Shown: positions 46,018-54,861, numbered from the stretch's first letter. The stretch: DNA of 64,000 nucleotides from Streptomyces sp. Ag109_O5-10 (GCF_900105755.1 NZ_FNTQ01000001.1:9238001-9302000), one strand, 5' to 3'. Notes: generated by a model from the sequence alone, not told the origin. Numbers and translations: made by a program.

Positions 46018-46522
46018 AGAGCCTCATCGGACGCCCACAACCTGGGCGGCTCGACCTTGAGCTGCGTGAGATGTCTTTCCAGCCGAACGGTTTTTGAGCG
46101 ACCTTGGCTGCCGTCACATGAAGATCGACAGAGGCGCTGCGTACGCGACCACGAGAAGTGGACCAGAGCCCGATCGAAGTTACCTTGCCACCCGAGTGGC
46201 CGGCAGTTCCTGGGGATGGAGACGGACGGCCCGCTCAGTGTTGCGGTGGTACCACTCGATCCGGTTGCCGCGGTCGCGGCACCGGCCGCCTTGGCCGCAG
46301 CGCAGCAGTCGGCTGACGCCTTCGGGGCAGACCTGCAGGGAGCGGCGCACGCGGTGGGCGAGGACCGAGCTGCCGCCCACTGGCGGCAGGCGTGGAGCGC
46401 ATGCGCGCGAACCTGTCAGCCAACACGGCGCATCGACGGCAGCGCTGCCGCCGGGTCGCCTACCCGGACGCATGCGGTGCAACGGGAGTGGGAAAGGCCG
46501 AAGGCGTGTCTGGGCTGGGTGG
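46018..46522. other. 505-bp gap with no confident gene
   Basis: A plus-strand frame beginning at ATG 46216 (TDGPLSVAVVPLDPVAAVAA, then alanine-rich) looks partly protein-like, but it lacks a ribosome site and runs into arginine-rich sequence antisense to the next gene. Local GC is lower here than in the island, consistent with degraded or foreign DNA. Confidence 0.4.
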
Positions 46523-47056
46523 CTATGAAGCGTCGGCGTAGGCGAGGTGAGTGCCGCAGACGGTGCAGCGGAAGAGCATGGCGCTTGCACCCTGCGCGAG
46601 GTGGGTCAGGAAGTTCTCGAGCCGGGATGCGTCGTGCCAACCGCCGATCCGTAGGTCGGTTCGAAGCTGGTCGAGTGCGTCGGGGTGGGCGGCGAGTTCG
46701 GTGTATCCGACCTCGCCGATGAAGGCGGCCGCGTCGTTGCAGTGGACGAGCCAGTGCGGATCCTGCCAGGCGTGGAAGCCGGGGGTGCGGCGGGTGACGT
46801 GCTCCAGGGTCTCCTCGCTGACGCCGTCGAGCCCGTAGGAGTCGGTGAATTCACCTTCGAATCGTTCAGCGGCGCTGCCGTCGGCGATGCACCAGGGGCA
46901 GAACTGTCCGTTGACGTCCTGGGCTGTGTAGAAGGTCGCGGTGTAGATCCACCCGGTGCTGCGCTCGCAGCAGGCGCAGGCCTCGGCGCTCTCGCGAACG
47001 GATCCGCTTGCGACGGGTTCGGGGTGGTAGCGGAAGGAGGGCAGGGCGGCGCTCAC
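46523..47056 (-). CDS. CbrC/UPF0167 family protein
   Basis: A 177-aa soluble protein. CbrC features: ALPSFRYHPEPVASGSV at the start; the zinc-like cysteines CACCERSTGWIYTATFY and GQFCPWCIADGSAA; WQDPHWLVHCNDAAAFIGEVGY; and a C-terminal FRCTVCGTHLAYAD. In enteric bacteria CbrC is linked to colicin E2 tolerance; the biochemical role is unknown. The GTG at 47054-47056 begins exactly at the family N-terminus. It lies next to IS-damaged DNA but appears intact. Confidence 0.82.
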   Translation of the reverse strand: MSAALPSFRYHPEPVASGSVRESAEACACCERSTGWIYTATFYTAQDVNGQFCPWCIADGSAAERFEGEFTDSYGLDGVSEETLEHVTRRTPGFHAWQDPHWLVHCNDAAAFIGEVGYTELAAHPDALDQLRTDLRIGGWHDASRLENFLTHLAQGASAMLFRCTVCGTHLAYADAS

Positions 47057-47459
47057 TGGTGAGCCTGCCTGCGCAAGGAGGGAGCCGCGTCGACGCGGGT
47101 GGTCTGCGCGTCGGTGGGCACGCCAGCGAACCTCATGGGCCGCAGTCTGTCCGCAACTGGCCCCGTGATCAAGCGGCGAGATCTGTCGGCGTACTCGCCA
47201 ATTTGCAGAGCTGGGTACGGAAGAACGTGCAGAACAAGCAGCCGCACGGCGGTGACACCGAGATCGGCCGCATGGCGCGCGTAGAAGGCTGGGACCAAGC
47301 GACTGGGACCGCACTGGTCGTCGATCGCACAGACGAGGGCACGCCGAAGCCGCACGACACGGTGGCGGCCTACGCCCTGGCCGCCGGTCACCCAGACGGG
47401 TCGACCGCCTGGTCGTTGCCGAGCCTCCTCTCCCGGGCATCAGCGTCTCGCCGCCGGCC

Positions 47460-47590
47460 TTCGGCCAAGTGGCTCAACGACCGGATCTGGCAGATCGGCT
47501 TCAACCGGCCCGCCACGATCAACGAACTGCTCGTCAGCGGACGGGAAGACATCTTCTTCGGCTTAGAACTGCTGACAGAATGGCTCGGGG
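47460..47590 (+). pseudogene. Fragment of an alpha/beta hydrolase
   Basis: About 40 codons, NDRIWQIGFNRPATINELLVSGREDIFFG, resemble the cap region of epoxide-hydrolase-like alpha/beta hydrolases (pattern xxWxxxFNxxPxLxExLVxGREExYF). No catalytic serine, aspartate or histidine region remains. The similarity stops about 150 bp before the left end of the IS256 element, so the gene was probably destroyed by rearrangement around it. Confidence 0.45.
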
Positions 47591-47740
47591 ATGGGGTGAG
47601 CCGGGTGGCGGTCACTCGACACCGTTGCCACTGTGGACGGCTGCCGCCCTCCGATCCGGCCAGGTTGCGTCTCTGGAAGTGGTGTACCGGTTCCCACCTG
47701 ATCCGGGTGTTTGTCCCGGCGTCGGAGTGAGGGTCCGGAT

Positions 47741-49070
47741 ATGAGAACGGCCACCGGCTGATCTTCGAGATGTCTAGGCTCGAAGGAGATCAGCACGATG
47801 ACCGCACCAGACAGTCTGCCCCTGCACGCTCTCGCCGAGGACAACCTCGCCGCGGCGAGTCCCGATCTGCTGCGCGCGATGGTCAAGACGTTCGCCGACG
47901 CGCTCATGTCCGCGGAGGCCGATGCCCTCTGCAATGCCGAATACGGGCAGGTCAGCGAGGAACGCGTCAATCACCGCAACGGTTATCGCCCGCGCGAGTG
48001 GGACACCCGCGCAGGGACCGTCGAACTCGCCGTCCCCAAGCTGCGGCAGGGCAGTTACTTCCCGCACTGGCTCCTGGAACGCCGCCGGCGGGCCGAGCAG
48101 GCCCTCGTCTCGGTGGTCGCCACCGCCTACCTGCTCGGTGTGTCCACCCGCCGCGTCGAGAAGCTCGCCGAGTCCCTCGGCGTCACCCAGCTGTCGAAGT
48201 CCCAGGTCAGCGCGATGGCCAAGCATCTGGACGATCAGGTCACCGCGTTCCGCAACCGGCCGCTCGATGCCGGGCCCTACACGTTCGTCTGGGTGGACGC
48301 GCTGACCCAGAAGGTCCGCGAGGGCGGCCGCATCATCAACGTCCACGCTCTGATCGCAGTCGGCGTCAACGCCGACGGACACCGCGAGATCCTCGGCATC
48401 GACGTCGCCACGGCCGAGGACGGTGCGGGCTGGCTCGCCTTCCTGCGCTCCCTGACCGCCCGCGGCCTGTCCGGTGTCCAGCTGGTCGTCTCCGACGCGC
48501 ACACCGGCCTGGTGAACGCGATCGGCGCGGTCCTGCCCGGCGCATCCTGGCAGCGGTGCCGCACGCATTACGCCCGAAATTTGCTGAGCCAGGTCCCGAA
48601 GTCCGCTCAGCCGTGGGTGGCCACCCTGCTGCGGACCGTCTTCGAACAACCCGACACCGACGCTGTCCAGGCCCAGATGCGGCACGTTCTGGATGCCCTG
48701 GAAGCCAAGTTCCCCAAGGCAGCAGCCCACTTGGACGCCGCTCAGCACGACCTGCTGGCCTTCACCGCCTTCCCACGCGAGATCTGGCGGCAGATCTGGT
48801 CGAACAACCCACAGGAACGGCTGAACAAGGAGATCCGACGTCGCACCGACGTCGTCGGCATCTTCCCCGACCGCACCGCGCTGATCCGCCTGGTCGGCGC
48901 CGTGCTGGCCGAGCAGAACGACGAATGGACCGAGGCCCGCCGCTACATGGGACTCGACCTGCTGGCCAAGGCCCGGCTCCACCCGATCGAGTCAGAAACC
49001 GACGAGACCGTCCTCCCGACCGAACTCACCGCATAGCCTCAAAACGAGATCACCGAGTGGCCGGCGATAC
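47741..49070 (+). mobile_element. IS256-family insertion sequence
   Basis: The transposase gene is flanked by imperfect inverted ends: GGCCACCGGCTGATCT at 47750-47765 on the left, and on the right the plus strand AGATCACCGAGTGGCC at 49048-49063, whose complement is GGCCACTCGGTGATCT (13 of 16 identical). The exact tips and the 8-9 bp target duplication could not be settled by eye. Confidence 0.7.
47798..49036 (+). CDS. IS256-family transposase
   Basis: A 412-aa mutator-type DDE transposase, apparently complete. Characteristic: RVNHRNGYRPREWDTRAGTVELAVPKLRQGSYFPHWLLERR at the N-terminus; first Asp in VWVDALTQKVREGGRIINV; second in LVVSDAHTGLVNAIGAVLPGASWQRCRTHYARNLL; and the Glu region FPREIWRQIWSNNPQERLNKEIRRRTDVVGIFPDR. 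The ATG follows a GAAGGAG site. It probably retains activity if its ends are intact. Confidence 0.95.
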   Translation: MTAPDSLPLHALAEDNLAAASPDLLRAMVKTFADALMSAEADALCNAEYGQVSEERVNHRNGYRPREWDTRAGTVELAVPKLRQGSYFPHWLLERRRRAEQALVSVVATAYLLGVSTRRVEKLAESLGVTQLSKSQVSAMAKHLDDQVTAFRNRPLDAGPYTFVWVDALTQKVREGGRIINVHALIAVGVNADGHREILGIDVATAEDGAGWLAFLRSLTARGLSGVQLVVSDAHTGLVNAIGAVLPGASWQRCRTHYARNLLSQVPKSAQPWVATLLRTVFEQPDTDAVQAQMRHVLDALEAKFPKAAAHLDAAQHDLLAFTAFPREIWRQIWSNNPQERLNKEIRRRTDVVGIFPDRTALIRLVGAVLAEQNDEWTEARRYMGLDLLAKARLHPIESETDETVLPTELTA

Positions 49071-49190
49071 ACCACTCCAGCGGACGTGACCTCCGGCCAA
49101 AGGGAGGACCTGGCTGCCCAGGCCCGGCTTGCCCTCCGTCGGCTGTGGCCTGGAGCGCCTAGGCTGTCACCGCTAGGGAAGGACGGTGCC

Positions 49191-49595
49191 ATGAATGCTG
49201 ACTCCCGGACCAGGGTCGCTATCGAGGAGCATTGGCGGGCCTCGGAACGAGGGGACACCGAAGCCGAGCACGCTATCTACGCCACGGACGCGATCCTGGA
49301 CTACCCGCAGTCAGGCGAGCGGTTCCGGGGCCGAGCGGCGATCTCGGCGCAACGCGGCGGGCACCCGGCCGACCGACACTTCACAGTCCAGCGGATCACC
49401 GGCCATACGAATCTGTGGGTGAGCGAATGCCTCATCACCTACGACGGTGTGCCTTCGTACTCGGTGAGCATCATGGAATTCGCTGACCAACACGTGGTGC
49501 ACGAGACGCAGTACTTCGCCGACCCCTTCGGCGCGCCGGCCTGGCGGGCCGCGCTCGCGGAGCGGATGCCGGGCCGGACCATCGCCGGAGCCTGA
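49191..49595 (+). CDS. SnoaL-like/NTF2-fold protein
   Basis: A 134-aa protein of the nuclear-transport-factor-2 fold. RVAIEEHWRASERGDTEAEHAIYATDAILDYPQSGERFRGRAAI is the typical N-terminal helix-strand pattern, followed by RITGHTNLWVSECLITYDG and SIMEFADQHVVHETQYFADPFGAPAWRAAL. Members are small hydrolases, isomerases or ligand-binding proteins; nothing here fixes the substrate. The start follows GGGAAGGACGG. It sits between two IS elements, apparently intact. Confidence 0.85.
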   Translation: MNADSRTRVAIEEHWRASERGDTEAEHAIYATDAILDYPQSGERFRGRAAISAQRGGHPADRHFTVQRITGHTNLWVSECLITYDGVPSYSVSIMEFADQHVVHETQYFADPFGAPAWRAALAERMPGRTIAGA

Positions 49596-49659
49596 TTCTT
49601 GGCCTTGCTCGGGTCGGCCGGGTGACGAGACTGTCACTTTGTTGAAGTTCCAAGAACTC

Positions 49660-50065
49660 CTATGGCAAGGGCTTCAAGCGCCTCCAGCAGATGAGCGCGC
49701 ATGCGAGGGTGAGGCAGGTTTCGTGGATGCTGTCGCGGTTCTCCCAGCGGATGCGCAGGCGGCGGAACCGGTGGAGGTGGGCGAACGCGCGCTCCACGAC
49801 CCGGCGTTGAGTGCCGAGTCCGGAACCGTGCTCGGTGTCGCGCCGGGCGATCAGTGGCTTCACGCCGAGGTCCCAGACCAGCCGGCGGTACGTGTCGTGG
49901 TCGTAGCCGCGGTCACCCAACACCACGTCTGGGCGACGCTTGGGCCGACCACGCTTGCCACGCACGGGCGGCACGGCTTGGAGGAGCGGGATGACCTGAG
50001 TGACGTCGTTGCGATTGTCCCCGGTCAGGGTGACGGCGAGCGGAATACCCGTCGCGTCGGTGATC
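49660..50065 (-). pseudogene. IS5-family transposase, C-terminal half
   Basis: Continues from the IS110 junction as ITDATGIPLAVTLTGDNRND, then GKRGRPKRRPDVVLGDRGYDHD, GTEHG-type RRDTEHGSGLGTQRRVVERAFAHLHRFRRLRIRWENRD and LTLACALICWRRL. This is the standard catalytic C-terminus (DRGYD and the R-V-VE-R-F helix with the last acidic residue). No start codon belongs to this half. Confidence 0.88.
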
Positions 50066-50088
50066 AGACATCCGATGGAGTTAAGCGG

Positions 50089-51330
50089 TCAAGCTGCGGC
50101 AGCGAGGATGGGCTCGGGAGGGGTGGGGAAGGCGATGGTTTCGTCGTAGTGGACTCGCAGGTCGAGGCAGTGGTGCAGGCACCCGATCATGCGATTGAAG
50201 AGATTACGCAGAGCTGCGATGTGCCGGTCGCCGTTGTTGCGTCTGCGGTCGTAGTGAGCCCTGGCACCTGCTGAGGCCGTCAGGGATGCGAACGACCAGA
50301 CGTAGCCGGCAGCAGCAAGACGCTGGTTCTTGATCCGGCGGGCCTTCACGGAGACGCTCTTGCCGGATGCCCGCGTCACTGGTGCTGCTCCGGCGTAGGA
50401 CTTGAGGGCCCTGGCATCGGCGAAGCGGGATCGATCGTCTCCGATCTCAGCGAGCACACGGGCGCCGGTGAGGGAGCCGAGTCCGGGGAAGCTGGTGATG
50501 ATGCCGGCGTCCGGGTGTGTCTCAAAAGCTTCCACCGCGGCTTCGGCGAGCTCATCTGCGCTGGTGCAGGCAGCGTCCAACTTTCGCAGCAGTGTCAGGG
50601 CCTGGTGGCCCATCGCGTCTTCGACCAGCGGGAGTTGGCGCATTTGGGGGGCCCGCAGGACCGTTTGCAGGCGCGTGACCTCGGCCTCGATCCCGCGTTG
50701 GCGTCCAGCCCTTTTCAGTGCGGCCCGCAGCTGGGTCTTGGTCAGTCGGGCGGCCCGGGCCGGGGTGGGTGCGGCTGCCAGCAGCGCGCGAGCGACGGAT
50801 GAGCACAGGCCGCCGAGAATCGGCTGGACGGCAGCGAGATAGCCGGGGAAGTATTCGCGCAGGTGAGACCGCAGTTTGTTGGCAGCCTGGGTGCGGTCCC
50901 AGACCGCGTCCTGCTGGGCGCGAGCCAAGACGGCGATGGCCTGGGCGAGTTCGGTGTCGGCCGGCAACGTCCGGTGTGCTGCGGTGTCGGTGCGCAAGAT
51001 GTTGGCGAGGACCATGGCATCGAGGTGGTCTGACTTCTTGCGTGCGACGGTGTGGCGGTCACGGTATCGGGACGCTGCCATCGGGTTGATCGCGTAGACG
51101 GGGCGGCCAGCGGCTCGCAGGCAGGCCACCAGCAGTCCTCGGGACGTCTCAATGGCGGCTGGTATGCGGGTTTCGGGAGTGTCCCCGTGCTCGGCCAGGA
51201 GGTCCAGCAGCTGTTGGAGGCCGGCGGCGTCGTCAGCGATTCTGGCCCGCGCCACCAGCGTGCCGTCGGTATCGACGAGGGCGATGTCATGGTGGTCGCT
51301 GGCCCAGTCGATACCGCAGAAGATCTTCAT
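50089..51330 (-). CDS. IS110-family transposase (bridge-RNA-guided recombinase)
   Basis: A 413-aa protein. The N-terminal DEDD/RuvC-like domain has FCGIDWASDHHDIALVDTDG, then AAIETSRGLLVACLRAAGRPVYAINP and the KKSDHLDAMVLANILR motif. A coiled-coil middle follows. The C-terminal Tnp domain has ITSFPGLGSLTGARVLAEIGDDRSRFADARALKSYAGAAPVTRASGKS with the catalytic Ser. It ends close to the 3' tip of the element. The ATG at 51328-51330 matches the family start; an in-frame GTG at 51363 would add 11 residues. Confidence 0.95.
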   Translation of the reverse strand: MKIFCGIDWASDHHDIALVDTDGTLVARARIADDAAGLQQLLDLLAEHGDTPETRIPAAIETSRGLLVACLRAAGRPVYAINPMAASRYRDRHTVARKKSDHLDAMVLANILRTDTAAHRTLPADTELAQAIAVLARAQQDAVWDRTQAANKLRSHLREYFPGYLAAVQPILGGLCSSVARALLAAAPTPARAARLTKTQLRAALKRAGRQRGIEAEVTRLQTVLRAPQMRQLPLVEDAMGHQALTLLRKLDAACTSADELAEAAVEAFETHPDAGIITSFPGLGSLTGARVLAEIGDDRSRFADARALKSYAGAAPVTRASGKSVSVKARRIKNQRLAAAGYVWSFASLTASAGARAHYDRRRNNGDRHIAALRNLFNRMIGCLHHCLDLRVHYDETIAFPTPPEPILAAAA

Positions 51331-51372
51331 GAGGTTGTCTCGCGTCCTTCCTGTCAGTTGCACCTCTCACCT

Positions 51373-51657
51373 GCTGGTCACAGCCGTGGAGGCACGCGAC
51401 TCCCTAATGGAAGGGCTCTGACGGCCCAGCATCCGATTAGCCGTTCGTGACCCCAGCTGCCCGCGAGGTCCTCAGTCTTTTCAGGAGCTTGAAGGCTCCC
51501 GGTGAGCTGGGAGGTGTTCCTCGCGAGCGGCTCAGACCACGAACATCCTCGACTCAATCGCCTTCGTGCCGTCGCCACGACACGAGGCTGGTGAACCCGT
51601 CTGATCAAAGGGCTCCGGGCCCGGTGGTGCTTCAGGCTTCACCGGCCTCGTAACTCA
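51373..51657 (-). ncRNA. Candidate IS110 bridge RNA with readable guides
   Basis: The 5' non-coding region folds into two guide loops. Target loop: a stem ACGAGGC-GGTGAA (51651-51638) pairs with TTCACC-GCCTCGT (51595-51582) across one mismatch; inside, CACCACC (51629-51623), an apical hairpin GGGC/GCCC, then TGATCAG (51607-51601). CACCACC equals the left target flank, and TGATCAG is the complement of CTGATCA at the right flank. Donor loop: stem GCTGG-TCAC/GTGACCAGC (51457-51447 with 51381-51373); inside, ATCGGATG (51437-51430), hairpin GGGC/GCCC, then CCATTAG (51410-51404). These match the element's own ends. RNA termini are estimated. Confidence 0.85.
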
Positions 51658-51664
51658 CCATTAG

Positions 51665-52101
51665 GTGGTGTTTGCTGCCCGTCCTTCCCCGGTCGACGGG
51701 GCTTTGTCCGGTCTTGGGGCCCCCTTTGGCGCGCGGATGTGGTAGCCGTCGACGGCAGCTCGGGAGTAGTCCGAGGCATTCGCGTTGCGGAGCTTGGCGA
51801 GGAGGGCCTCGTGCAGCCGAGGCCAGACGTGGGCCTCGGTCCATTCGGCCAGGCGGCGCCAGCAGGTCATGCCCGAGCCGAAGCCGAGTTCTTGCGGCAG
51901 GTGTTCCCAGGCGATCCCGGTGTGCAGGACGAACAGGATGCCCTGGAACACCAAACGGTCTGGATGCCGCTTGCGGCCGGCGTGTCGCATCCGACGTTCG
52001 GCCTTGGGCAGCATCACCGCCCAAAGCTCGTTGTCGACTTCCCACGCCTCGGCCGAGCCACCCTGCACCACCCCCGGATCATCAGTCCCGGAGCGATCCA
52101 A
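51665..52101 (-). pseudogene. IS5-family transposase, N-terminal half
   Basis: Frame from ATG 52101: WEVDNELWAVMLPKAERR, PDRLVFQGILFVLHTGIAWEHLPQELGFGSGMTCWRRLAEWTEAHVWPRLHEALL and SRAAVDGYHIRAPKG. The family continuation GGPKTGQSPVDRGRTGSKHHL is found in the next frame. The change falls at a run AAAGGGGGCCCC near 51718-51729, so the half is frameshifted as well as disrupted; programmed slippage at the run is conceivable. It ends at the CACCACCT junction with IS110. Confidence 0.85.
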
Positions 52102-52264
52102 CCACCTTGAAGATCATTTCGTTAGGAGTTCTTAAGGCCATGTAGGACAGGGGTCTAGTCGGCGACAGAGTTGAGGAACTCGTCAGCTGGCTTGGTCCAG
52201 GTGCCGATCGTTGGACGGATGCGGCGCGAGGGCGATGTGTGCGACGCACAGGGCTCCCGTGCTG

Positions 52265-52556
52265 TTGAGGGAGGTGTTCGAAGCTCGACTCAGCGGCACA
52301 GGAGCCCTGTTGGTTCCCTACCCCGGCGTAGTCGACCTCCCGCACACCCTGGTCGAGTGGGTCACGATACTCATCCTCACCTGTGAGGGTGAGCGGCGGT
52401 ATAAATTCCCGCTGCATTGCCGCGCGTTGGTCGCACTCGTGTACCTGCGCCGCCACGACACCCTCGCGAGGATCGCCATGGCCTTCGGAATATCAGTCGG
52501 CACCGCGGTGACCGGCCTGCTCGCTGAACAGCCGCCGGGCCTGGTGAAGATCCTGC
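52265..52556 (+). pseudogene. IS5-type transposase N-terminal fragment
   Basis: LREVFEARLSGTGALLVPYPGVVDLPH, TLVEWVTILILTCEGERRYKFP, HCRALVALVYLRRHDTLARIAMAFGISVGTA and VTGLLAEQPPGLVKILREDDP are the N-terminal region of a family of Streptomyces IS5-type transposases. A few residues after GTA are lost, and the sequence leaves the family after DDP. The DDE catalytic region is absent. A C-terminal fragment of the same type lies at 59729-59991. Confidence 0.75.
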
Positions 52557-52679
52557 GCGAGGACGACCCTCATCACACGGAGCGCGGCCCCCGCCACCTT
52601 GCGGACGAACAGCGAACGACGGCAGCAACGGGTCGGCCGGCTCGCGGAGTTCATCAGGAACCAGACGCTTCGACAGAGA

Positions 52680-53008
52680 ACGTTGATCGTCGCGTCCGAG
52701 TCTTCCCACGTGCGCCGGTAGAACCCGATGGTCTGATCGCGGGTCTCGTCCTCGGTAGCCCTCAGGCCGTTGCCGGGGGAGTCCTGCCAGCGGGGCAGCG
52801 GTTCCGGGGAAGGGCGGTCGAAGACCTCGCCGAAGTACCTGGCCTCGACACTGACCGCGTGTTGGACCAGGCCGAGGAGGTTGGTTCCGGTCGTTGTCAA
52901 AGGTCGGCGGGCGTCGTGTTCGGACGAGCCGTCGAGTTCTCAGGGCAGCGCCTTGCGATCCCGCCGCAGTCTCCCGTGCAGGTTGTCCTTCGCGAATTCA
53001 TCGATCAT
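52680..53008 (-). pseudogene. DinB/DUF664 protein pseudogene
   Basis: From ATG 53006-53008 the frame reads IDEFAKDNLHGRLRRDRKALP, then a TGA stop where the family has a tryptophan, then ELDGSSEHDARRPLTTTGTNLLGLVQHAVSVEARYFGEVFDRP and ATEDETRDQTIGFYRRTWEDSDATIN. This is a DUF664 DinB-like metal-binding bundle, truncated before its C-terminal histidine motif. The in-frame stop and the lost end make a full product unlikely. Confidence 0.75.
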
Positions 53009-53101
53009 GCGGCGTGAGCCTGCCATGGGCTGCTCGCGGTCTCAAGATCGTCGGTGGACCGGCCCTGCGGCGGTGCAGCGGTGGTGGAGCAGGCGATGTC
53101 C

Positions 53102-53710
53102 CTATGCCGTGGCAGTTTCGGGCTGGGCCTTGCCGGCGGAGGCTGCCTCTTGCCCCGGTGCATCGGCGGCCGTGTAGAACACCGAGGAGCCCTGCTTGGT
53201 GCGGTGAACTCGGCTCTTGGCCACCAGGTTTTCGAGGGTGGTGCGTACCACCTTCGTGTCGATGGCGCGCCCGGTGTGCGCTTGCCGGAGGGCCTCGGCG
53301 ATCTCCACGGCGGAGCGCGGCTCACTCTGCCCGGCCACATGCTGGTGGACGAGATCCACCAGCTTGGGCTGAGCTGTTGTCGCGGCCGTCTTCTTGCCCT
53401 GGGGTTTTTGTACCGGTGCTTTCTTCGCCGACCGGCGCGCGCCGGCCACGGGGGCGGATTTCTTCCTGGGGGAGGGCACTACGGCGCTGTCGGTGCGGGT
53501 CGGCCCGGGAGCTGTGGTCGGGGCGCCGAGTGCCTGCTGCATGTTGACCAGCACAGTGTGGTCTCGCTGCAGAGTGGCCAACTGCTCTTGCAGTACAGCG
53601 AGTTCTTCAGTGACGCGTTGCTGTTCCTTGACGTTGCGGTCGAGGTCGTTTGCTACTTGGCTGATGTACTGCGACGTCAACTCGGTGATGTGAGCCGTGC
53701 TTTCGGGCAT
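53102..53710 (-). CDS. Coiled-coil plus winged-helix putative regulator
   Basis: A 202-aa protein. Residues 5-60 form a coiled coil (VANDLDRNVKEQQRVTEELAVLQEQLATLQRDHTVLVNMQ). A Lys/Ala/Pro-rich linker follows (about 65-110). The C-terminal 75 residues look like a winged helix: KLVDLVHQHVAGQSEPRSAVEIAEALRQ, AIDTKVVRTTLENLVAKSRVHRTKQGSSVFYTA. It is probably a DNA-binding protein of a type common in Streptomyces; targets are unknown. The ATG follows GGAGACGGAC. Confidence 0.8.
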   Translation of the reverse strand: MPESTAHITELTSQYISQVANDLDRNVKEQQRVTEELAVLQEQLATLQRDHTVLVNMQQALGAPTTAPGPTRTDSAVVPSPRKKSAPVAGARRSAKKAPVQKPQGKKTAATTAQPKLVDLVHQHVAGQSEPRSAVEIAEALRQAHTGRAIDTKVVRTTLENLVAKSRVHRTKQGSSVFYTAADAPGQEAASAGKAQPETATA

Positions 53711-53809
53711 GTCCGTCTCCTCAGGGGTGTGGCCGGATCGAAGCCTGCGGACACACTGCGGCAGGCTGGGGATGGAACATCGTCCGCTGTGTGCCCCGGT
53801 GTAGCGATA

Positions 53810-54557
53810 TTACGGGTGGGAAACCCTGGTTTCTCTGTGCGGACGACACGTTCTGCTCTGGGGTGCATGAGGCGGGCAGGAGAGTCCGTCAACAAATGGC
53901 TGGTCATGTATGTCGCGGCTTGGCCCTGCCGTCGTCTCGGACGTGATGAGTTCCCAGGGCACGTCCTCGATGTCCCGGTGTTGACGCCATGCCGTCAGCA
54001 CCCGTAGCGCGACCAGCCGGTCGAGCAACTCGGCGATCTGCTGCCGAGAGCGGCCGCTGAGGCGGGTGAGCACCTCCATGTCGACAGTGCGTGGCGCAGG
54101 GCCGGTGATGTGTGGCGAGGATCAGAGCGATCAGCCGCAGCGCAGGCGGTGAGGCCGTAGGCAGGTGCAATGGCGCAGGCCGAAGCGCCCATTGGGCGGA
54201 GCGGCAGCGTGTCTGCCGGCCGAGGATCTGGTCCAGAACGGTGGCTTCGAGCAGTTCTACCTCCACCGGCGCAGACCTGAGGTTGGGGCACTGGAGCCAG
54301 GCTCCCTGGGCGAGTTCCTCCCAGACTTCCCTGCGTCCGCGCGGGCGCACGCCGCGCAGCGGGCCCGTAGGCAGGCGAGTGTGACCGCGGGCATCGGCGC
54401 GCAGCGTGCACTGGACGGCGAGGTAGGTGAGCGTCTCTCGCACTCGCAGGCGTTGCTCGGTGCCGAGCCGGTGTGGACCAGATGCGGGTGCCGGCGCGGT
54501 GGGGGAGTGGGGGGATCCCCCATCTCTCTCGTCAAGCCGGGTGAGGACGGTCGGCAT
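53810..54557 (-). pseudogene. Frameshifted Streptomyces regulator-like gene
   Basis: From ATG at 54557 the frame reads PTVLTRLDERDGGSP, RLRVRETLTYLAVQCTLRADARGHTRLPTGPLRGVRPRGRREVWEELAQGAWLQCP and LRLIALILAT. It then breaks near 54092, where removing one base restores ITGPAPRTVDMEVLTRLSGRSRQQIAELLDRLVALRVLTAWRQHRDIEDVPWE (to about 53910). Both parts belong together as a protein with a C-terminal helix-turn-helix-like region. One extra C accounts for the break; a sequencing error is possible. Confidence 0.65.
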
Positions 54558-54795
54558 GACGGATCGGGGTCGGTTGGGGCGAGCCACAGGTGCGGGGGTC
54601 GACGTCGTGGTCCGTCATGGCAATACGCCGTTGTGGAGAGCGGTGTTCTGTTCGCGGGGTGAGGACGGGCCGATTCGGCTGCTTCTGGAAGCCGGTGCTG
54701 ACCCCGACCGGGACAACGTTCATGGCCTGAGCCCGAGGACGCTCGCGGGGCGGACTGCCAACTATGATGTGGCTGTTCACCTTCCGGCTGGGGAC
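54556..54795 (+). pseudogene. Ankyrin-repeat protein fragment
   Basis: GVDVVVRHGNTPLWRAVFCSRGEDGPIRLLLEAGADPDRDNVHGLSPRTLAGRTANYDVAVHL is the last one and a half to two ankyrin repeats plus the usual C-terminal end of a small actinobacterial ankyrin protein (HGNTPLW, AGADP). The N-terminal repeats are missing. Beyond VAVHL the frame runs on antisense to the next gene and is not protein-like. An ATG at 54556 overlaps the start of the divergent frameshifted gene. Confidence 0.6.
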
Positions 54796-54861
54796 GACAC
54801 GTACTCCTGTGACTGCTCCACACGGAGATATCTGCACCAGCTGAGGGTGGGTCGGTCGGCG

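Larger units (their letters stand above)
50066..51664 (-). mobile_element. IS110-family element inserted in IS5 transposase gene
   Basis: The boundaries come from the split IS5 gene. On the minus strand, IS5 sequence ends CACCACCT at the upstream side and resumes CTGATCACC at the downstream side. The CT core is therefore present at both junctions, as expected for IS110 recombination, which leaves no target-site duplication beyond the core. The element is about 1.6 kb: a 5' non-coding region of about 0.33 kb (51331-51662), the transposase, and a short 3' end. Confidence 0.9.
49652..52133 (-). mobile_element. IS5-family element interrupted by an IS110 element
   Basis: Imperfect inverted ends AAGAACTCCTA (49652-49662) and TAGGAGTTCTT (52123-52133), with a second shared block CTTCAAG/CTTGAAG further in, bound an IS5-type element of about 0.9 kb. 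Its transposase is split into an N-terminal part (51663-52101) and a C-terminal part (49660-50067) by a 1.6-kb IS110 insertion. Confidence 0.8.

Noticed and set aside
46216..46722. Alanine-rich plus-strand frame that looks partly like a protein
   Set aside because: No ribosome site, and its second half is antisense to the intact CbrC gene and arginine-rich.
51715..51735. Programmed frameshifting in the split IS5 transposase at AAAGGGGGCCCC
   Set aside because: Possible in some IS5 relatives, but the gene is already cut by IS110, so decay is the simpler reading.
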